From: Charina bottae
Lineage: Eukaryota > Chordata > Lepidosauria > Squamata > Charinaidae
DNA: 64,000 bases
Direction of reading: 5' to 3'
NCBI GenBank assembly: GCA_023362775.1
Contig: JALMGJ010000019.1
Location: forward strand, 4,791,501-4,855,500
The position numbers were made by a program, and so were the translations under genes. Positions 34,356 through 46,471 of this stretch are shown piece after piece (the stretch's first letter is position 1; the number at the start of each line of letters is the position of its first letter). The notes beneath the pieces are model-generated. The model had not been told where the DNA came from. It ran no database searches and saw only the letters and a program-made list of their open reading frames with translations.

Positions 34356-34565
34356 CTGTAGCTTGAATCATGTCAACTGGATTTCTATTTTCTTAATGGA
34401 AACGTTTCGCTCCTTATCCAAGGGGCTTCTTCAGTCTGAGCTCAGACTGAAGAAGCCCCTTGGATAAGGAGCGAAACGTTTCCATTAAGAAAATAGAAAT
34501 CCAGTTGACATGATTCAAGCTACAGACAATTCCACCTGGATGACTGAGAACCTTCATAGACATAT
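34356..34565. mobile_element. Penelope-like element, perfect 86-bp palindrome with target duplication
   Basis: Arms 34355-34440 and 34441-34526 are exact reverse complements with no spacer, centred on CTGAGCTCAG. A 13-bp duplication, tgcaaagggttat, at 34343-34355 and 34566-34578 shows it inserted as one unit. To the right of the palindrome, ATTCCACCTGGATGACTGAG matches, as complement, the left flank of the 29407 fold-back. Each arm has the hammerhead-like block (minus 34403-34434, plus 34447-34478). Stem II has one C-A mismatch and the outer pair is lost compared with the other copies. Confidence 0.75.
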
Positions 34566-34665
34566 TGCAAAGGGTTATATATAATGTCAAGTGATAACAA
34601 AGTGGACAGTTGAAGAACATGACTAAGAAATCTGCACTCAAAATACCATCTCACTAAGCACAGAA

Positions 34666-35020
34666 AGGGCTTGGTGGCTCAAAAGGGGCGTGGTGGCTCA
34701 GTGGGTAAGACGCCAGGCTTGTCGATCGGAAGATCGCAAGTTCGGAGGTTCGAATCCCTAGCCCTGCGTGCGGAGTGAGCTCCCGCACTCGCCCCAGCTC
34801 TTGCCAACCTAGCAATTCGAAAGCATGCAAATGCAAGTAGATGAATAGGTACCACTTCGGTGGGTAGGAAACAGCGTTCCGCGTGCGTCATGCCGGCCAC
34901 ATGACCGCGGAAGCGTCTTCGGACAACGCTGGCTCTTCGGCTAACAAACGGAGATGAGCACCGACCCCTAGAGTTGGACATGACTGCACAAATGTGCAGG
35001 GGGAACCTTTACCTTTACCT
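34666..35020 (+). mobile_element. Sauria-type SINE with duplicated 5' start
   Basis: Target duplication taagcacagaa at 34655-34665 and 35021-35031. The element opens with a partial head, AGGGCTTGGTGGCTCAAAA (34666-34684), then the true head GGGCGTGGTGGCTCAG. Box A region and perfect B box GGTTCGAATCCC follow; the tail is (CCTTTA)n. The extra start looks like a second initiation or template jump at the end of reverse transcription. Confidence 0.92.
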
Positions 35021-35235
35021 TAAGCACAGAAGACATCCAGGAATGTGTCTCATGCCATGGAGAATGAGCAGATGCAACTGATCCCAGGATCCTCCCATTT
35101 ACCTGTGATTGGATGGAATCACAGGAGATGGAAATGAATCAACTATTTCAGTGCTCTGTTATTAAAAATACCAAAAAAATTACATGTACAGATCATTGCA
35201 GCAGGATTGTAACTAAGATCATATCTATTGTCCTG

Positions 35236-35352
35236 TATGTGTGTGTGTGTGTACACACACATACACACACACACACACACATACATACATACAGTGTGTG
35301 TTTGTGTGTGTGTGTGTGTGTACTGTATCTATGTATGTATGTATGTATGTGT
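35236..35352. repeat. Alternating TG, AC, TACA and TATG tract
   Basis: TG and CA runs alternate so that the tract can fold back on itself; it ends in (TATG)n. Alternating purine-pyrimidine throughout. Reading frames over it are artefacts. Confidence 0.95.
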
Positions 35353-36303
35353 ATATATCTTCCTATCTCTACAGAGAATGCATACACATGGAGGCACTGT
35401 AAGATTGCTGATTGTATACTTAGGCTTCAAGTAAACAACATATCTAGACATTTTTAAAAGCTTTTCACGTTTACGGAGGCTTTTACTTCCAAAATTCTCC
35501 TTGTTAAATATAAATTATGTGTCAGCGTCCTATATTTCCCAAACTAAATTATTACTTCTGGGACACCATTCAATAAGCAGAGAACAAAGATGGAGCCATA
35601 ACCTCCCACATTCCATTTTAGATGCTGCCTCAATTCTCCAATCTTCTCCTATTGTCGCCTTGCTTGATTATAGACTGAGCTATTGTTCCTTCCATGCTGT
35701 TGTATCAAGGAATAGCATTTCTTTATCACACGTGGACATCAAAACAGGAAATATAATATCTCTAGCCAGTGACACCTTTTCTCTGCACATTTCAACTAGC
35801 ATTAAATGTTAAATAAAGACAAAAAGGGGGAAAAATTACAAATATGTTCACTGGACTAAAAGCTTAAGGGGGAGTGAATGGAGTGTGTGATGACAAAGGG
35901 ATTAAAAAAAGATGTTATAAACATATTCTAGTATTCTTTACAGTTTTTCATTGTCTTATTTACTATTTTTTCCCATTTAAAGGATCATGTGTGTTTTATG
36001 GCCCATTTTTTAAATTAATTTTGAGATTCTACCTCAACTGAAAGGTCAAACTATATTTTTCGAGAGAAAGAGTACATTCAGAGGGTACAGTCACAGACCT
36101 ACACTTATGTCTACTTTATTACAAGGACAGATATAATGTTGCATTGCATATAATGTTTCAATAGATATATGTTGCATTGATTTATTTTTATGCAGGATAT
36201 TTAAAAAATCAGAGACTTTCTTATCACACGAGGAACCCAACATACTTTACTAAAATTGCTGAACCAGACAGTATCTTGGAGTTTTTATAAAAGCCCCTCT
36301 ATG
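35353..36303. other. Intronic sequence with no recognised gene
   Basis: An open frame at 35501-35812 has no recognisable domain. Confidence 0.4.
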
Positions 36304-36393
36304 AGGAAGGAAGGAAGGAAGGAAGGAAGGAAGGAAGGAAGGAAGGAAGGAAGGAAGGAAGGAAGGAAGGAAGGAAGGAAGGAAGGAAGGAAG
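36304..36393. repeat. (GGAA)n microsatellite
   Basis: About 22 perfect GGAA units. Confidence 0.98.
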
Positions 36394-37911
36394 TCCCCCA
36401 CTCTGAAGTCTTTAGACCCAGAAACTTAGGCTAGATGCAATGTCATGAAACATTTCCCTCTATGAACCTAGTTTCCAAAGTATCCTACAAAAATTTCAGT
36501 AATGCATCATAGTGAAAGTTGCAGCAATAACACTACAAATTGTTTAATACAACAGCAAACGTGGGTTACTATATATCCACTTCCTTTCTGAGGCTATTTC
36601 TCATCAATCAGACAGAAGAAGATCAGGAAACAAAAGAGATCAGAACTGACAAAGAAAACTGAGTCAGTGTTTCCTTTTTTGACAAAGCTATAAAAATATA
36701 CAGTACTTCTAAATAAGGAATGCTAAAATGGCTAATGGAGAAAAGTTAAACTCAATCGAGAAAGGGAAAGTTTCTGTCTTACTACAATCTGCTGAATTGG
36801 GTTTTACCTGAAGGCATCTGCCTTACCTGAGGCATTTCCCATCCCTGACAAGAGACCATCACTATAATGGTTGTTTTGACCGCTGTTCTGTATAGCTAGA
36901 AGCTCTAGGCCATGGTAGACATTCTTTCCAGTGGATCCAGTTTTAAGCCTTTCTTTTCACTCATCCTACATGACTTGGGAACTTTAACATTAAAGAAAAA
37001 ACATTGGGGTATTGCTACTTGGGGAGTCCTTCTCTTCTATTGGAATATTGCTACTTAAATGTGCAGTTTGCATGATGGCTCCAGGCTGTTTTAAGATTGT
37101 ATCATCAAAGTTCAATAGGAAAATGGATGATTTTTTATTAGCAGAAATTTTGTTCTCTTTTTTTGGGGTGGGGGGTGGGGAGAGGAGGGAAGGAAAAGGA
37201 AGAAAAAGAAAATTATACGTTCAAATGGGTAAATTAAACCCAGATGCATCCCTTTCCACCTTTAAATGAACTCCAATGTTTCAAATCCCCCCAAAACAGC
37301 CAAAACATTCAGCTCCACTCATATAATGATATCACTGCAGTGATATTTGTGGCCCTTAGAGTTTCCTCCAACCAAAAACGGTTGCCCATCTTTCCACTGA
37401 AGCCAATATCTCAGACCATTTATCTCTATGTGGAGCAGCTGAAAAAGCCTGTTTGCAAGCATGGAAGACCACTGTCCTCCTAGCCAGAGAATGCTAAGCC
37501 ACGGAGTTGTGGTTGAAAAAGAGCGTTCTGTTTTGTCTTTGCTGCAAGGGGGAGGGTTCCAGGCAAATTTGAAAAGCCAGTCAAAGACGTTATACAGTCG
37601 AGCTTTGCTGGTCTGTATCATCACCTTCAGGCAACTGTAGTAAAATTTAAGGTTATGCAACTTCTCCAAGAGCCACTACCACAAGTCTTTATCATTAGAA
37701 AACTAGCACGGAAGAGTTCCGTCCAGTGTTGGGCAAAGAACACCAACTTCTCTCTCCGTCTTCGGTCACTGCTTGTGAATCCCTCACTTGAAGCCTGGTA
37801 GCTCCAGAAGTGACTTCCACCTTGTTGCATCAAAACCAAGAATAATGGTGTGTTAAAAGTCTACTTCTGATATTACCTTTAACACCATGGGGATAATTTG
37901 CTGCATACCTC
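36394..37911. other. Intronic sequence with no recognised gene
   Basis: Frames at 37012-37269 and 37319-37839 show no recognisable domain. Confidence 0.4.
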
Positions 37912-37943
37912 ATTTGTTTGTTTGTTTGTTTGTTTGTTTGTTT
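37912..37943. repeat. (TTTG)n microsatellite
   Basis: Eight TTTG units. Confidence 0.93.
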
Positions 37944-38041
37944 AAAGAACTTACAGTATATTGTTGCCCATCTCACACACTTCGTGATCCTAAGTGGCTC
38001 ACAGCAACCAATAAAAGTAACAGCAACATAATAATGTAGGG

Positions 38042-38374
38042 AGGGACGTGGTGGCTCAGCGGGTAAGACGCCAGGCTTGTTGATCGGAAGATCGCAAGTT
38101 CGGAGGTTCGAATCCCTAGCCCCGCATAACGGAGTGAGCTCCCGCACTAGCCCCAGCTCTTGCCAAACGAGCAATTAGAAAGCATGCAAATGCAAGTAGA
38201 TGAATAGGTACCACTTCGGTGGGAAGGTAACAGCGTTCCGCACACGTCATGCCGGCCACATGACCGTGGAAGCGTCTTCGGACAACGCTGGCTCTTCGGC
38301 TAACAAACAGAGATGAGCACCGGCCCCTAGAGTCAGACACGACTGCACAACTGTGCGGGGGGAACCTTTACCTT
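38042..38374 (+). mobile_element. Sauria-type SINE, full length
   Basis: Head GACGTGGTGGCTCAGCGGGT, B box GGTTCGAATCCC, standard body and short CCTTTACCTTT tail. Target duplication taataatgtaggg at 38029-38041 and 38375-38387 (edge bases ambiguous). Confidence 0.93.
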
Positions 38375-38387
38375 TAATAATGTAGGG

Positions 38388-39706
38388 CTTGGGAGTGTCA
38401 GAAATTCAAAATGTATTTGCCTGCATCTTAAAATGCCCTTGTTTTATGCAAAACTCAGTCCTTCTATTTTATATAAAGGATACATTTTTAAGCAGAATAG
38501 GAATAGGTAAGTAACTGAATCACCATTTAAGGGGTGTTTTAGGCTGCAATCCTATTCACACAGTGGAATTTATTTTGAGCAAACGTGCAAAGGATTCCCT
38601 GTGCATTCCTTCCTTAATCATCCATAAAGCCTACTACAATATCATCTTTGATCCCTTCCAGTATTTTACCATATAATCCTTTCATTTGAGATTTACTGAA
38701 CTGAGCACACATCTGTGATCCCTCTCTAGTTAATATTGACAAAATTCCATCAAAATATCATTATATAACGATACAAGATTTGGTCAATGTTATAAGCTTC
38801 AAAACATTAAAACCAGGAGCGTATTTATGCCTCTGCCTTTAAGAGCAGTTGCTGGAAGGCGAGGCTGATTACATCTGCTGGAAAATATTGAACGCTGGAT
38901 GCAAAGAGATTATTAAAACATAGTATCTCACTTCACACCTGACAATATGTTTTAAAGGAGATTTAAAAGTTTTAGATAAATATTGGAGAGCAAGTATATC
39001 AGTTAGGCTCCAGCAAATTAAAAATTCTATCGGTTTCTATTTTATACCACCCATCTGTTCCGAAACATAATAGATAAAAATATGTTTCATCCAATTCAGA
39101 GAATAATTATTGCCTCTTCTATAGAGTTTCCCCCTCCAGGAAGATCCAGTTCTTCAAGGGCCTTAATAAATATTCATAATATCCTTAGTTATTAAAAAAA
39201 AGTCCCTAATTTCAGATCAGATTTATATACTATTCTTTAAAACCATGGTTATTTTGGCACTGATCATGGCATGCCCAGACCTCACCATTGAAATATTTGG
39301 ATGCCTCTGCATCTTTACACAGTCCTCCAGCTCCATCTTCTTCTGGGGTTATCTGTAGATGACCCCAATACCCATATTCCTTTACTTCTGAGTGAGAGTC
39401 TAGACTGCTGAATCAAACATGACAGCAAGACCTAAAGAACCACATGAAAGTAACTTTCTCTTGAGTTTAGGGGTTTTCCTAATCTTCCCCTCCAATTGCA
39501 TTATCTTGTAATGCCCTAGAAACCATACCAAAAGCTCTTCTAATACCAGGAATGACTACCTTGCCAAAAAAAGAAAGCACTACAGGGGGATGGGATGCAT
39601 GGAAAAAAATTGTCTTTTCAACAAAACTGAGAATCAAGTTCATATAGCCATTCAAGTGTTGTCATAGAAGCAGGAATGAAGAGACACTATTCAGCTATTT
39701 AAAGAA
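38388..39706. other. Intronic sequence with no recognised gene
   Basis: No coding exon or repeat family recognised. Confidence 0.45.
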
Positions 39707-39711
39707 CATTA

Positions 39712-40175
39712 TGTTAGAGATCGGGTTTCAACCAAGCACGTCTCACACACAGACAGCCTCTGTTGTAACTTGATCTCACTTGCTGTGTGTGGGAGGGGCT
39801 GAATCCCGGTTTCCTGTTTCCTGTTCCCTTCTCTTTCCCCTTTCTGCTTGAATCTCCTACCAAGGAGCATGGCAGCCATGGCTGCTGCCTCACGTTAATC
39901 ATACTTCCATCCAGGTGGGCCGCATTGGAAGCATGTGGTTCATGTCAGAACTAATTGCTCACATGCATGGACCGTTTCTACTAAGGAACTGTGAGTTACA
40001 ATAAAATTGTAAACTCTTTTTTTTAATGTAACTTTACATTAACGTGTGAAGTATGTTTATTTTGTGTTTTTGAACTGATTAAGCCTTGTGCAAGTTTATG
40101 GGAATGCTTCTACTCTGCTATATACTAATAAGAAGCTGCGTGGAGTTCTGGTACTACCATCCCAGAATTCCTACA
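39712..40175 (+). mobile_element. Probable solo LTR
   Basis: 464 bp starting TGTTAGAGATCGGG and ending GAATTCCTACA (TG...CA), flanked by the 5-bp duplication catta at 39707-39711 and 40176-40180. An AATAAAATTG signal sits two thirds of the way along. The interior is richer in GC (pyrimidine tract, then GGCAGCCATGGCTGCTGCC palindrome) than the surroundings. No internal retroviral sequence adjoins it. Unrelated in sequence to the LTR at 11160. The 5-bp duplication could arise by chance, so confidence is moderate. Confidence 0.6.
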
Positions 40176-40180
40176 CATTA

Positions 40181-43100
40181 AGCTTAGATTGTTGTAAGAC
40201 AAAATGGGGGATGGATCTATGAACACAGTTTCATCCTGAGATGCTTTCCTCATGAAGATAAAATTCAAGTGGTATTTGTTTTATTATGCCTATCATAAAG
40301 TTTACCATATGATTCTCAACGATTATGTTGGGAAAGAAAAACTTCTCAACCTGTGTTCTGTTAACTTTGATTAACATTTCTGGAAAACTTTTATAGCAGC
40401 TTCTTTCCCAGTACTCTCAGGTCAGAGCAAACAGTTTATTTTGTTCAGCAGAGGGCATTTTAGCCAGAATTCAAAAGGTGTTTTAAGCATTCTAAACTCT
40501 AAATCAATGGTCTGCATACTTAATGCTGCACCAAATTGCAGCTTTTGTCATTTGCACAAGATTGAGCAAATCAGCGTTCCTGGACAAAGCTGAATATACC
40601 TAAGGCACAACTTTGAGAGAATGCATTAAATCAGAGAGCTCAGAAATCTTGTTAATTTGGACTTCATTAGCATTCCTCAAATGAAGGAAAAGTCTTGTTT
40701 TCCCAGGATTTGTAACTGAAATACCAGGTCAACTATGGGGTGCAATTTCTTCTTCTTTTCTAAAACTTACAAGAATAACTTCAGATTGGTCAATAAATAT
40801 GTGCATATTGGAAACTGATGAATATCAGCATGATAGATTTAAATTGAAAATAATTTTTGTATGTAGCACGCTGTAGTCTCTTTCAAATGTATCTAAATCA
40901 GCATATTTTCAGTGCATAATGTGGTAGTGGGAGTCTGCCACCAAGTGCACACTGTCATGGCCTCAGGTTACATATTTAGTAAATATACAGTAGGTGTGAC
41001 ACTGAATGAGCCTTATATAGTGAATGGGAAGTCCTGAATAAGGAGTACAGGTTTCTGAACAGATGCAAAGTTGACTTTATATAGATGGTAATCACTAGAT
41101 ATTATACTCAATGTGCATATCTATGTTGTCTTGGGAACAACATAGCCATGATCTCACTGCAAATAATCATGAACTGAGGTGTGCAAATAACATTTATTAA
41201 GAGTTGTAGCTTTTGTTGTAATACGAAGGTGAAATGGTTTCCTATTTTGCTTCTTAGAGCGTGAAACCAATCAGAGACGCATATCCAAAATGGCACTCAG
41301 TATGAGTTATGACCATGAGTACTGAACTCACTGAAAAGTCTAATCACAATGCTATTTATTAAATGAATATTTACATGAGAAACTGCCCTGTAACCATAAC
41401 ATTTAGCCTGCTGAAGAGATTTATAAAAGGTAAGCTGAACCAGAAATCAAGAGGTTCAGACAAGGAACCTACCCTGTAGAAAAAGAAAAAATAGTCTTCC
41501 TTCAGAATATGGAAATCTCGTCCAAATGAAGAAAAGAAAATAATTTCCCATATAAGGGAAACATGAGGAATAAATCTTATATTAAAAAATAGGGATGTCT
41601 GCCCACTGTTGGGGTCAGATTGCTCATTTGGTAAATATTCATAGCAGTTTTGCATTTTTTTTTTAAAAATCCCATCAACTATAGAAACTGTGGTTAGGGG
41701 GGTGGGCTGCATTTACTTTCCGATCCTGTACAGTCGCATGGCAGTCCAGAAAGAGATTCCAGCCTGCTGTAAACATGCAAAGCTTTTAAAGCACTTAGTC
41801 ACTTTATAAAATTTAGAAATTAAATTCCCACTGCTCACCAGATTATTCCCACCCCTGGAAAGAAGGAATGCTGGTCTACCTACGATCTGTCTAGTGACAG
41901 TCCCACATTGGATCTTCTGACATCTAAATTCCGTGTCAGAATTCATCCAAATCAAATGATCATTTATTATAATAAATTATATTATTTTAATTGAATGATT
42001 TAAAAGATACTGAAAAGGAAGAAGGGTGGGAGGGAGGGGGAGGAAAGAGAAAAATGGGAAAAAATAGATTTTTGGAAACAGAAAAGTGGCTAAGGACAGT
42101 CAGTTTAGCAAGTACTAAAAATGACAGCATACCAAGTGAATGAGATATTTGTATCAGAGTCACTGCAAAGTATATAACAGAGATAGAGTACCAGTCCCTG
42201 AACGAAGATTTTTAGGAATGTTATTTTATGCATACCTGTCTTTCTATCCAAAAGGTATTCTAGGCTTTTAGCACTATAAGTAATTAAATTATTTAAAAAC
42301 AAAATTATTCATTGCTATAATTTAAGTCATTAGATTCTACATATGAATTTTTACTAAAATAGTTTTCGAAGGGAAACGTGGTAAGAATCTTATTGGGCCT
42401 TGCAGAGTCAAAGAAATTGAGTCAATAACACTCTACTGTTTCATTGCCTCTGACTCCAATTTCTTCAGAGACTTTATAACTACTTGTCCAAGAAGAACAG
42501 GGAAGGATTGTAGCTCAGTGTTCTGAGATGACCAAGAAGGATGGAATATTCTTTGGGGACACACGTTAAAAGGGAGATGACTTTGATCATATGACTGCCA
42601 CCCTGCCTGCAGACAACCCTAAAACCAGGACTTGGGGGGGAAATGGAAAATCATGTTAATCTTTTCTCTGTTTTGTTCACTTTTAATAATTTACGTATTT
42701 TAACATGAACACTGAAAGTTCTCAAAATTCATTATATGCTAGCATTTAAGAATACTGTAAAAATATTCCAAATCTTTATCAAGTATGCTATTTTGGGAAG
42801 AAATATCACATCAGATTTTTGCACTGTGTTTATTATCATTTCACACAGGAAGAAGAACAGAAGCTTAATGAAAATATTTTAGCCCAAAAAAAGAGGGACG
42901 TTATATGCTATACATATTCCTTCTTTCCCAAACTAAGTTTTCTTAAAGAATAGAACATAATTAAATGCAACAGAAATTGAGCAATGATGTTTCTGAAAGG
43001 ACCATTTCTTAAAAGAAATAAAAATAACAGGCAGCCTGTTTTCAATCACAGAAACATCTAGGCAATTGAAATGTGATTTGTGTTGTGCTTCAAACAGCTA

Positions 43101-44000
43101 TCACAGATAGCAAACCTGATTATTATTCAAAATAATATAATTGCTACCTTTCTGTAACATATTCTCCCTTTTTTGTTGTCAAAGTGGAATATACTGATCT
43201 AATTTAAGAGTCTTTCAATCGACTATTGAAGCTTGGAAATAGAAATATCCTCCAAAGCTATGGGTAGATAAAATTCCAGAAATTCTATCAGGTAGCAATG
43301 GTTACCCCAAAATGCTTGTTTTTATAATGTTTTGCTCATTTTAATTCAAAGATTTTTCCCCCTCTATCAGAATCACTCTAAAAAATCTGAAGAGCTGAAG
43401 AGATTGATCAATCTACTGTGCAAATTCCTTGATGTAAAACCAGGAATCAGCCTAAGGAGCAATATTTAGCAATTCTTGTTCTCTTGTTCCTCAGCAGCAA
43501 ATCTATTTCTGGCCAAATCATTTCTTTGGAATAATTACTCTAAACTAGAGAGATCCAAGCTGTGGATAACTGACTTCAAATTAAATGTCTACAGTTAACG
43601 TTAACCTTCTTAAATTTTAAATCAAGGTATAGGTGAAACATGGATAGCTGTGGGTGAAATACTTGCTTCTAGCTTCAGTTATAAAGTGAAAGGGAATACG
43701 TTTTCAGATAAGTGTGCTAAAATGATTAGTTTAGGTAACAATCTCTTGTCAGATAAATTATATGCACATAGCTGGCATATTTTAATTTACAGAAATGTGG
43801 CAAAAACTTTAGAGACCTAATGAGCATAATGTTGCATTTTAAATCTTAAGAAACAGTTCTGCTTAATCTGACAATTCTTCCCAGCCAAGCTTTTACAGTA
43901 TTTTCTGAACATTATAGTGTAGTCCTAAGTCCTGCCTAGGAAAATTTGAGTAATGTTCCCTTCCAAATATAGTTTTTGAAATAGATATTTTAATTTGTGT
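40181..44000. other. Long intronic stretch with no recognised gene or transposon
   Basis: 3.8 kb of AT-rich, apparently single-copy DNA, one of the two longest repeat-poor parts of the window. No coding exon was identified. Conserved noncoding elements could be present but cannot be judged from one genome. Confidence 0.45.
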
Positions 44001-44022
44001 GTGTGTTTGTGTGTGTGTGTGT
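44001..44022. repeat. (TG)n microsatellite
   Basis: About eleven TG units with one TT interruption, immediately left of the LINE-like fragment. Confidence 0.85.
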
Positions 44023-44039
44023 AAAAAAATTCCCTTCTC

Positions 44040-44275
44040 ACCCCTATGGGTGGTATGTGTCTTCCTCAACCTCGGGTCCTCTACCAGAGGCCTGGGAGTT
44101 TGAGGTTCTGAGCAGTATCTTAGCTGTTCCTAGCACTGCACTCTTCTGAACAGAGAGCTCTGATGTTGCTCCTGGGATCTGTTGGAGCCACTCTCCCAGC
44201 TTGGGAGTCACAACCCTGAGTGCTCCTACCACCACTGGGACCACTTTGGCCTTCACCTTCCACATCTATTATATT
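44040..44275 (-). mobile_element. Non-LTR retrotransposon ORF C-terminal fragment
   Basis: The minus-strand frame starts in KVKAKVVPVVVGALRVV, continues TPKLGEWLQQIPGATSELS and ends in VQKSAVLGTAKILLR. This VVPVVVGALG...LQKSALLGTAxILR arrangement is the end of the polyprotein of a LINE clade seen in many animals; R4/Dong-like is my best guess. The fragment has no stop over 73 codons. Upstream domains are missing. Confidence 0.55.
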
Positions 44276-44743
44276 TCAGAACTCTGGTCTTTAACTATAT
44301 AGATTCTATACAGTTCTATATTCTCTGGCTGCATTATTGTTATAGTTTTTTTTCCCCTTTTATTTTTTTCCTTGTCTGGAAATTCAGAATTCATTAATCT
44401 ACACTTCTCCTTCTTAATGGATGCAGTTAAGTTTACTATCACCTTGTTCAGTCCAGATTAATCATATAAAATTCACCATCCCCAACTCTGATCAAAATAT
44501 TCAAATCCTTTAAATAATGTCTTTTAACACAAATTCAAGATGACAACTGATTATAAAACTGTCAGCTTGATCACCCTGACTCGACACTTGTTTCGAGACA
44601 CATTTCAACTTTCCTACTTTCCATAATTGCAAAGATGAAGCCTCTGCATATTTTCCTCAAGGTGTGTTAGTCATGAGCAAACAAGCACCGTCAGTCACTT
44701 GTGTCACCTCTCTCACACATGTACAAACCAAAACATGAATTTG
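44276..44743. other. Intronic sequence with no recognised gene
   Basis: No coding exon recognised; its left part may contain more of the flanking LINE fragment. Confidence 0.4.
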
Positions 44744-44835
44744 AAAGAAAGGAAGGAAGGAAGGAAGGAAGGAAGGAAGGAAGGAAGGAAGGAAGGAAGG
44801 AAGGAAGGGAGGGAGGGAGGGAGGGAGGGAAGAAA

Positions 44836-44910
<75 letters not shown>
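44744..44910. repeat. Compound (GGAA)n-(GGGA)n-(GAAA)n microsatellite
   Basis: GGAA to about 44808, GGGA to about 44830, GAAA to 44910: 167 bases of purine-only plus strand. It can form triplex (H-DNA). Reading frames over it are artefacts. Confidence 0.97.
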
Positions 44911-45560
44911 TGCTGTTAATATAACATCTGGGAGGAAACCTAAGTTTTCTGTTTTCTGTTTTCTGTCTCTGAAGACCAGAGACTTCTGCTTGCTAAGATT
45001 CATAATAACTTCTATAATTATTGGGGAGAGGGGAGTTAATGTGAATGTCCAATTTATGTCCAATACACAAACAAAGTCAGTGATACTTAAAAATTTAGAT
45101 TTCTCCAAATTTTGCAATGCATTCTACCAATAAAAAGAAGAATAAAATATATATTGTGAATGTTGGTTCAAAAATGAAAATATTCATGAAGCAAGTTAAT
45201 AAAAATGTATTCTTCTTGGGGAGAATACCTGGGAAACATAACTGTATACACGAGGCAGCTTCCAAACAAAAATGTGCATTCAATGCACAAAGATACATAC
45301 CCAATTTGAGTGCTAACACACACACCCCAGTATAGAGGAGAAAAGAAAGAGAATCAGAAGAACCAAAATGGGCATTCATCCTTTCATACTGAACACATGG
45401 TCCGGTACTGTACTCATTCTGAAAATAATGTGTAGAAGACATCCAGAGGTTCTAACGGCATTGGACTTGAAATACTAGAATTAATGTACTGTCACCTGAC
45501 CTTTCCTAATGTCCAGAAACTTATTTGGGGGCACATAAAACTGGCAGAGGAAGAGATAAG
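44911..45560. other. Intronic sequence with no recognised gene
   Basis: Frame 45095-45442 on the minus strand has no recognisable domain. Confidence 0.4.
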
Positions 45561-45570
45561 TACTCCTTAG

Positions 45571-45774
45571 CCTTTTTTTTTTTTTTGTCCCTTCGAGGCA
45601 GTGTTGACTCCTGGTGACTGCCTGGACAAGTCCCTGCAGTTTTCTTGGCAAGATTTCAGAAGTGGTTTGCCATTGCCCACTTCCTAGGGCTGAGAGAAAG
45701 TGACTGGCCCAAGGTCACCCAGCTGGCTTCCTGCCTAAGTCAGGACTAGAACTCATGGTCTCCCAGTTTCTAAG
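45571..45774 (-). mobile_element. tRNA-derived SINE, MIR/CORE-like
   Basis: Minus strand: a degraded head, then GTGACCTTGGGCCAGTCACT and GGCAATGGCAAACCACTTCT, then TTGCCAAGAAAACTGCAGGG and a poly(A) tail (T run 45573-45586). Target duplication actccttag at 45562-45570 and 45775-45783. Same family as 60719. Confidence 0.75.
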
Positions 45775-45956
45775 ACTCCTTAGTCTTACAAGACATTATT
45801 TTTTCTCTGTCTCTGTCAACCACTACTAGGACTACAGTGGTATGCCCATTTTCCAAGCATCCTTTCCACTAATAAGCTCAGGAAAGATACAAGTTGTCAC
45901 TGGAATTCCAGGTTTTTTCTCACTACTAAAATATCCTGCTGGTCCCTAGGAACATT

Positions 45957-46022
45957 TTAATTAATTAATAAATTTATTATTTAAATTTATATGACTGCCC
46001 ATCTCCCCCAATCGGGGAGATT
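45957..46022 (-). mobile_element. L2/L3-type LINE 3' tail
   Basis: Minus strand: CTCCCCGATTGGGGGAGATG, GGCAGTCATATAAATT and an AATAAT tail. Short remnant of the family at 14658. Confidence 0.8.
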
Positions 46023-46463
46023 ATTTATCGTATTTTTCCACCACCCATCTCGTAACGACTCTCTCGATTTTCCATTTCCACCTCTGCCTTTAGGGCTCTG
46101 TAGTATTCCTGGCCTCTGGGAAAGAGAAATAAGAGAGAGTAGTAATAGACTAAGTGGAGCACCGGTGGTAAATAATCCCAAACCTGCTTACCACCAATTG
46201 ATCAAAACTACTTTCCTATCTGAGTCCACAACAGGTTTGTAACACTGCTACTTATAATGAAGCTTTTAAATTGTGCAGACTTTGAACACATCAGAGCAAG
46301 CAACCAAGCAAACCTTCTGCCTCTACATTCACTCCGACAAGGTTAGCCTGCTGTGGGCCCGTTCAATTACACACTAGTGAGACCCAGGAAATGGGCCTTC
46401 TCCATCCCTGCACCTGCCCTTTCAAACATCCCCTTGGAGATGGTTATGGCCCCACCTGGCCTG
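46023..46463. other. Intronic sequence with no recognised gene
   Basis: Nothing identified. Confidence 0.4.
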
Positions 46464-46471
46464 CCTTCAGT

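Noticed and set aside
34720..34780. tRNA gene
   Set aside because: The A and B boxes belong to the SINE head; no cloverleaf with intact acceptor and anticodon arms is expected, and target duplications show retroposition. The same holds for the other SINE copies.
35501..35812. 103-codon open frame on the plus strand
   Set aside because: No known domain and no splice evidence.
44182..44397. Plus-strand frame over the LINE fragment
   Set aside because: Antisense of the better-supported minus-strand retrotransposon frame.
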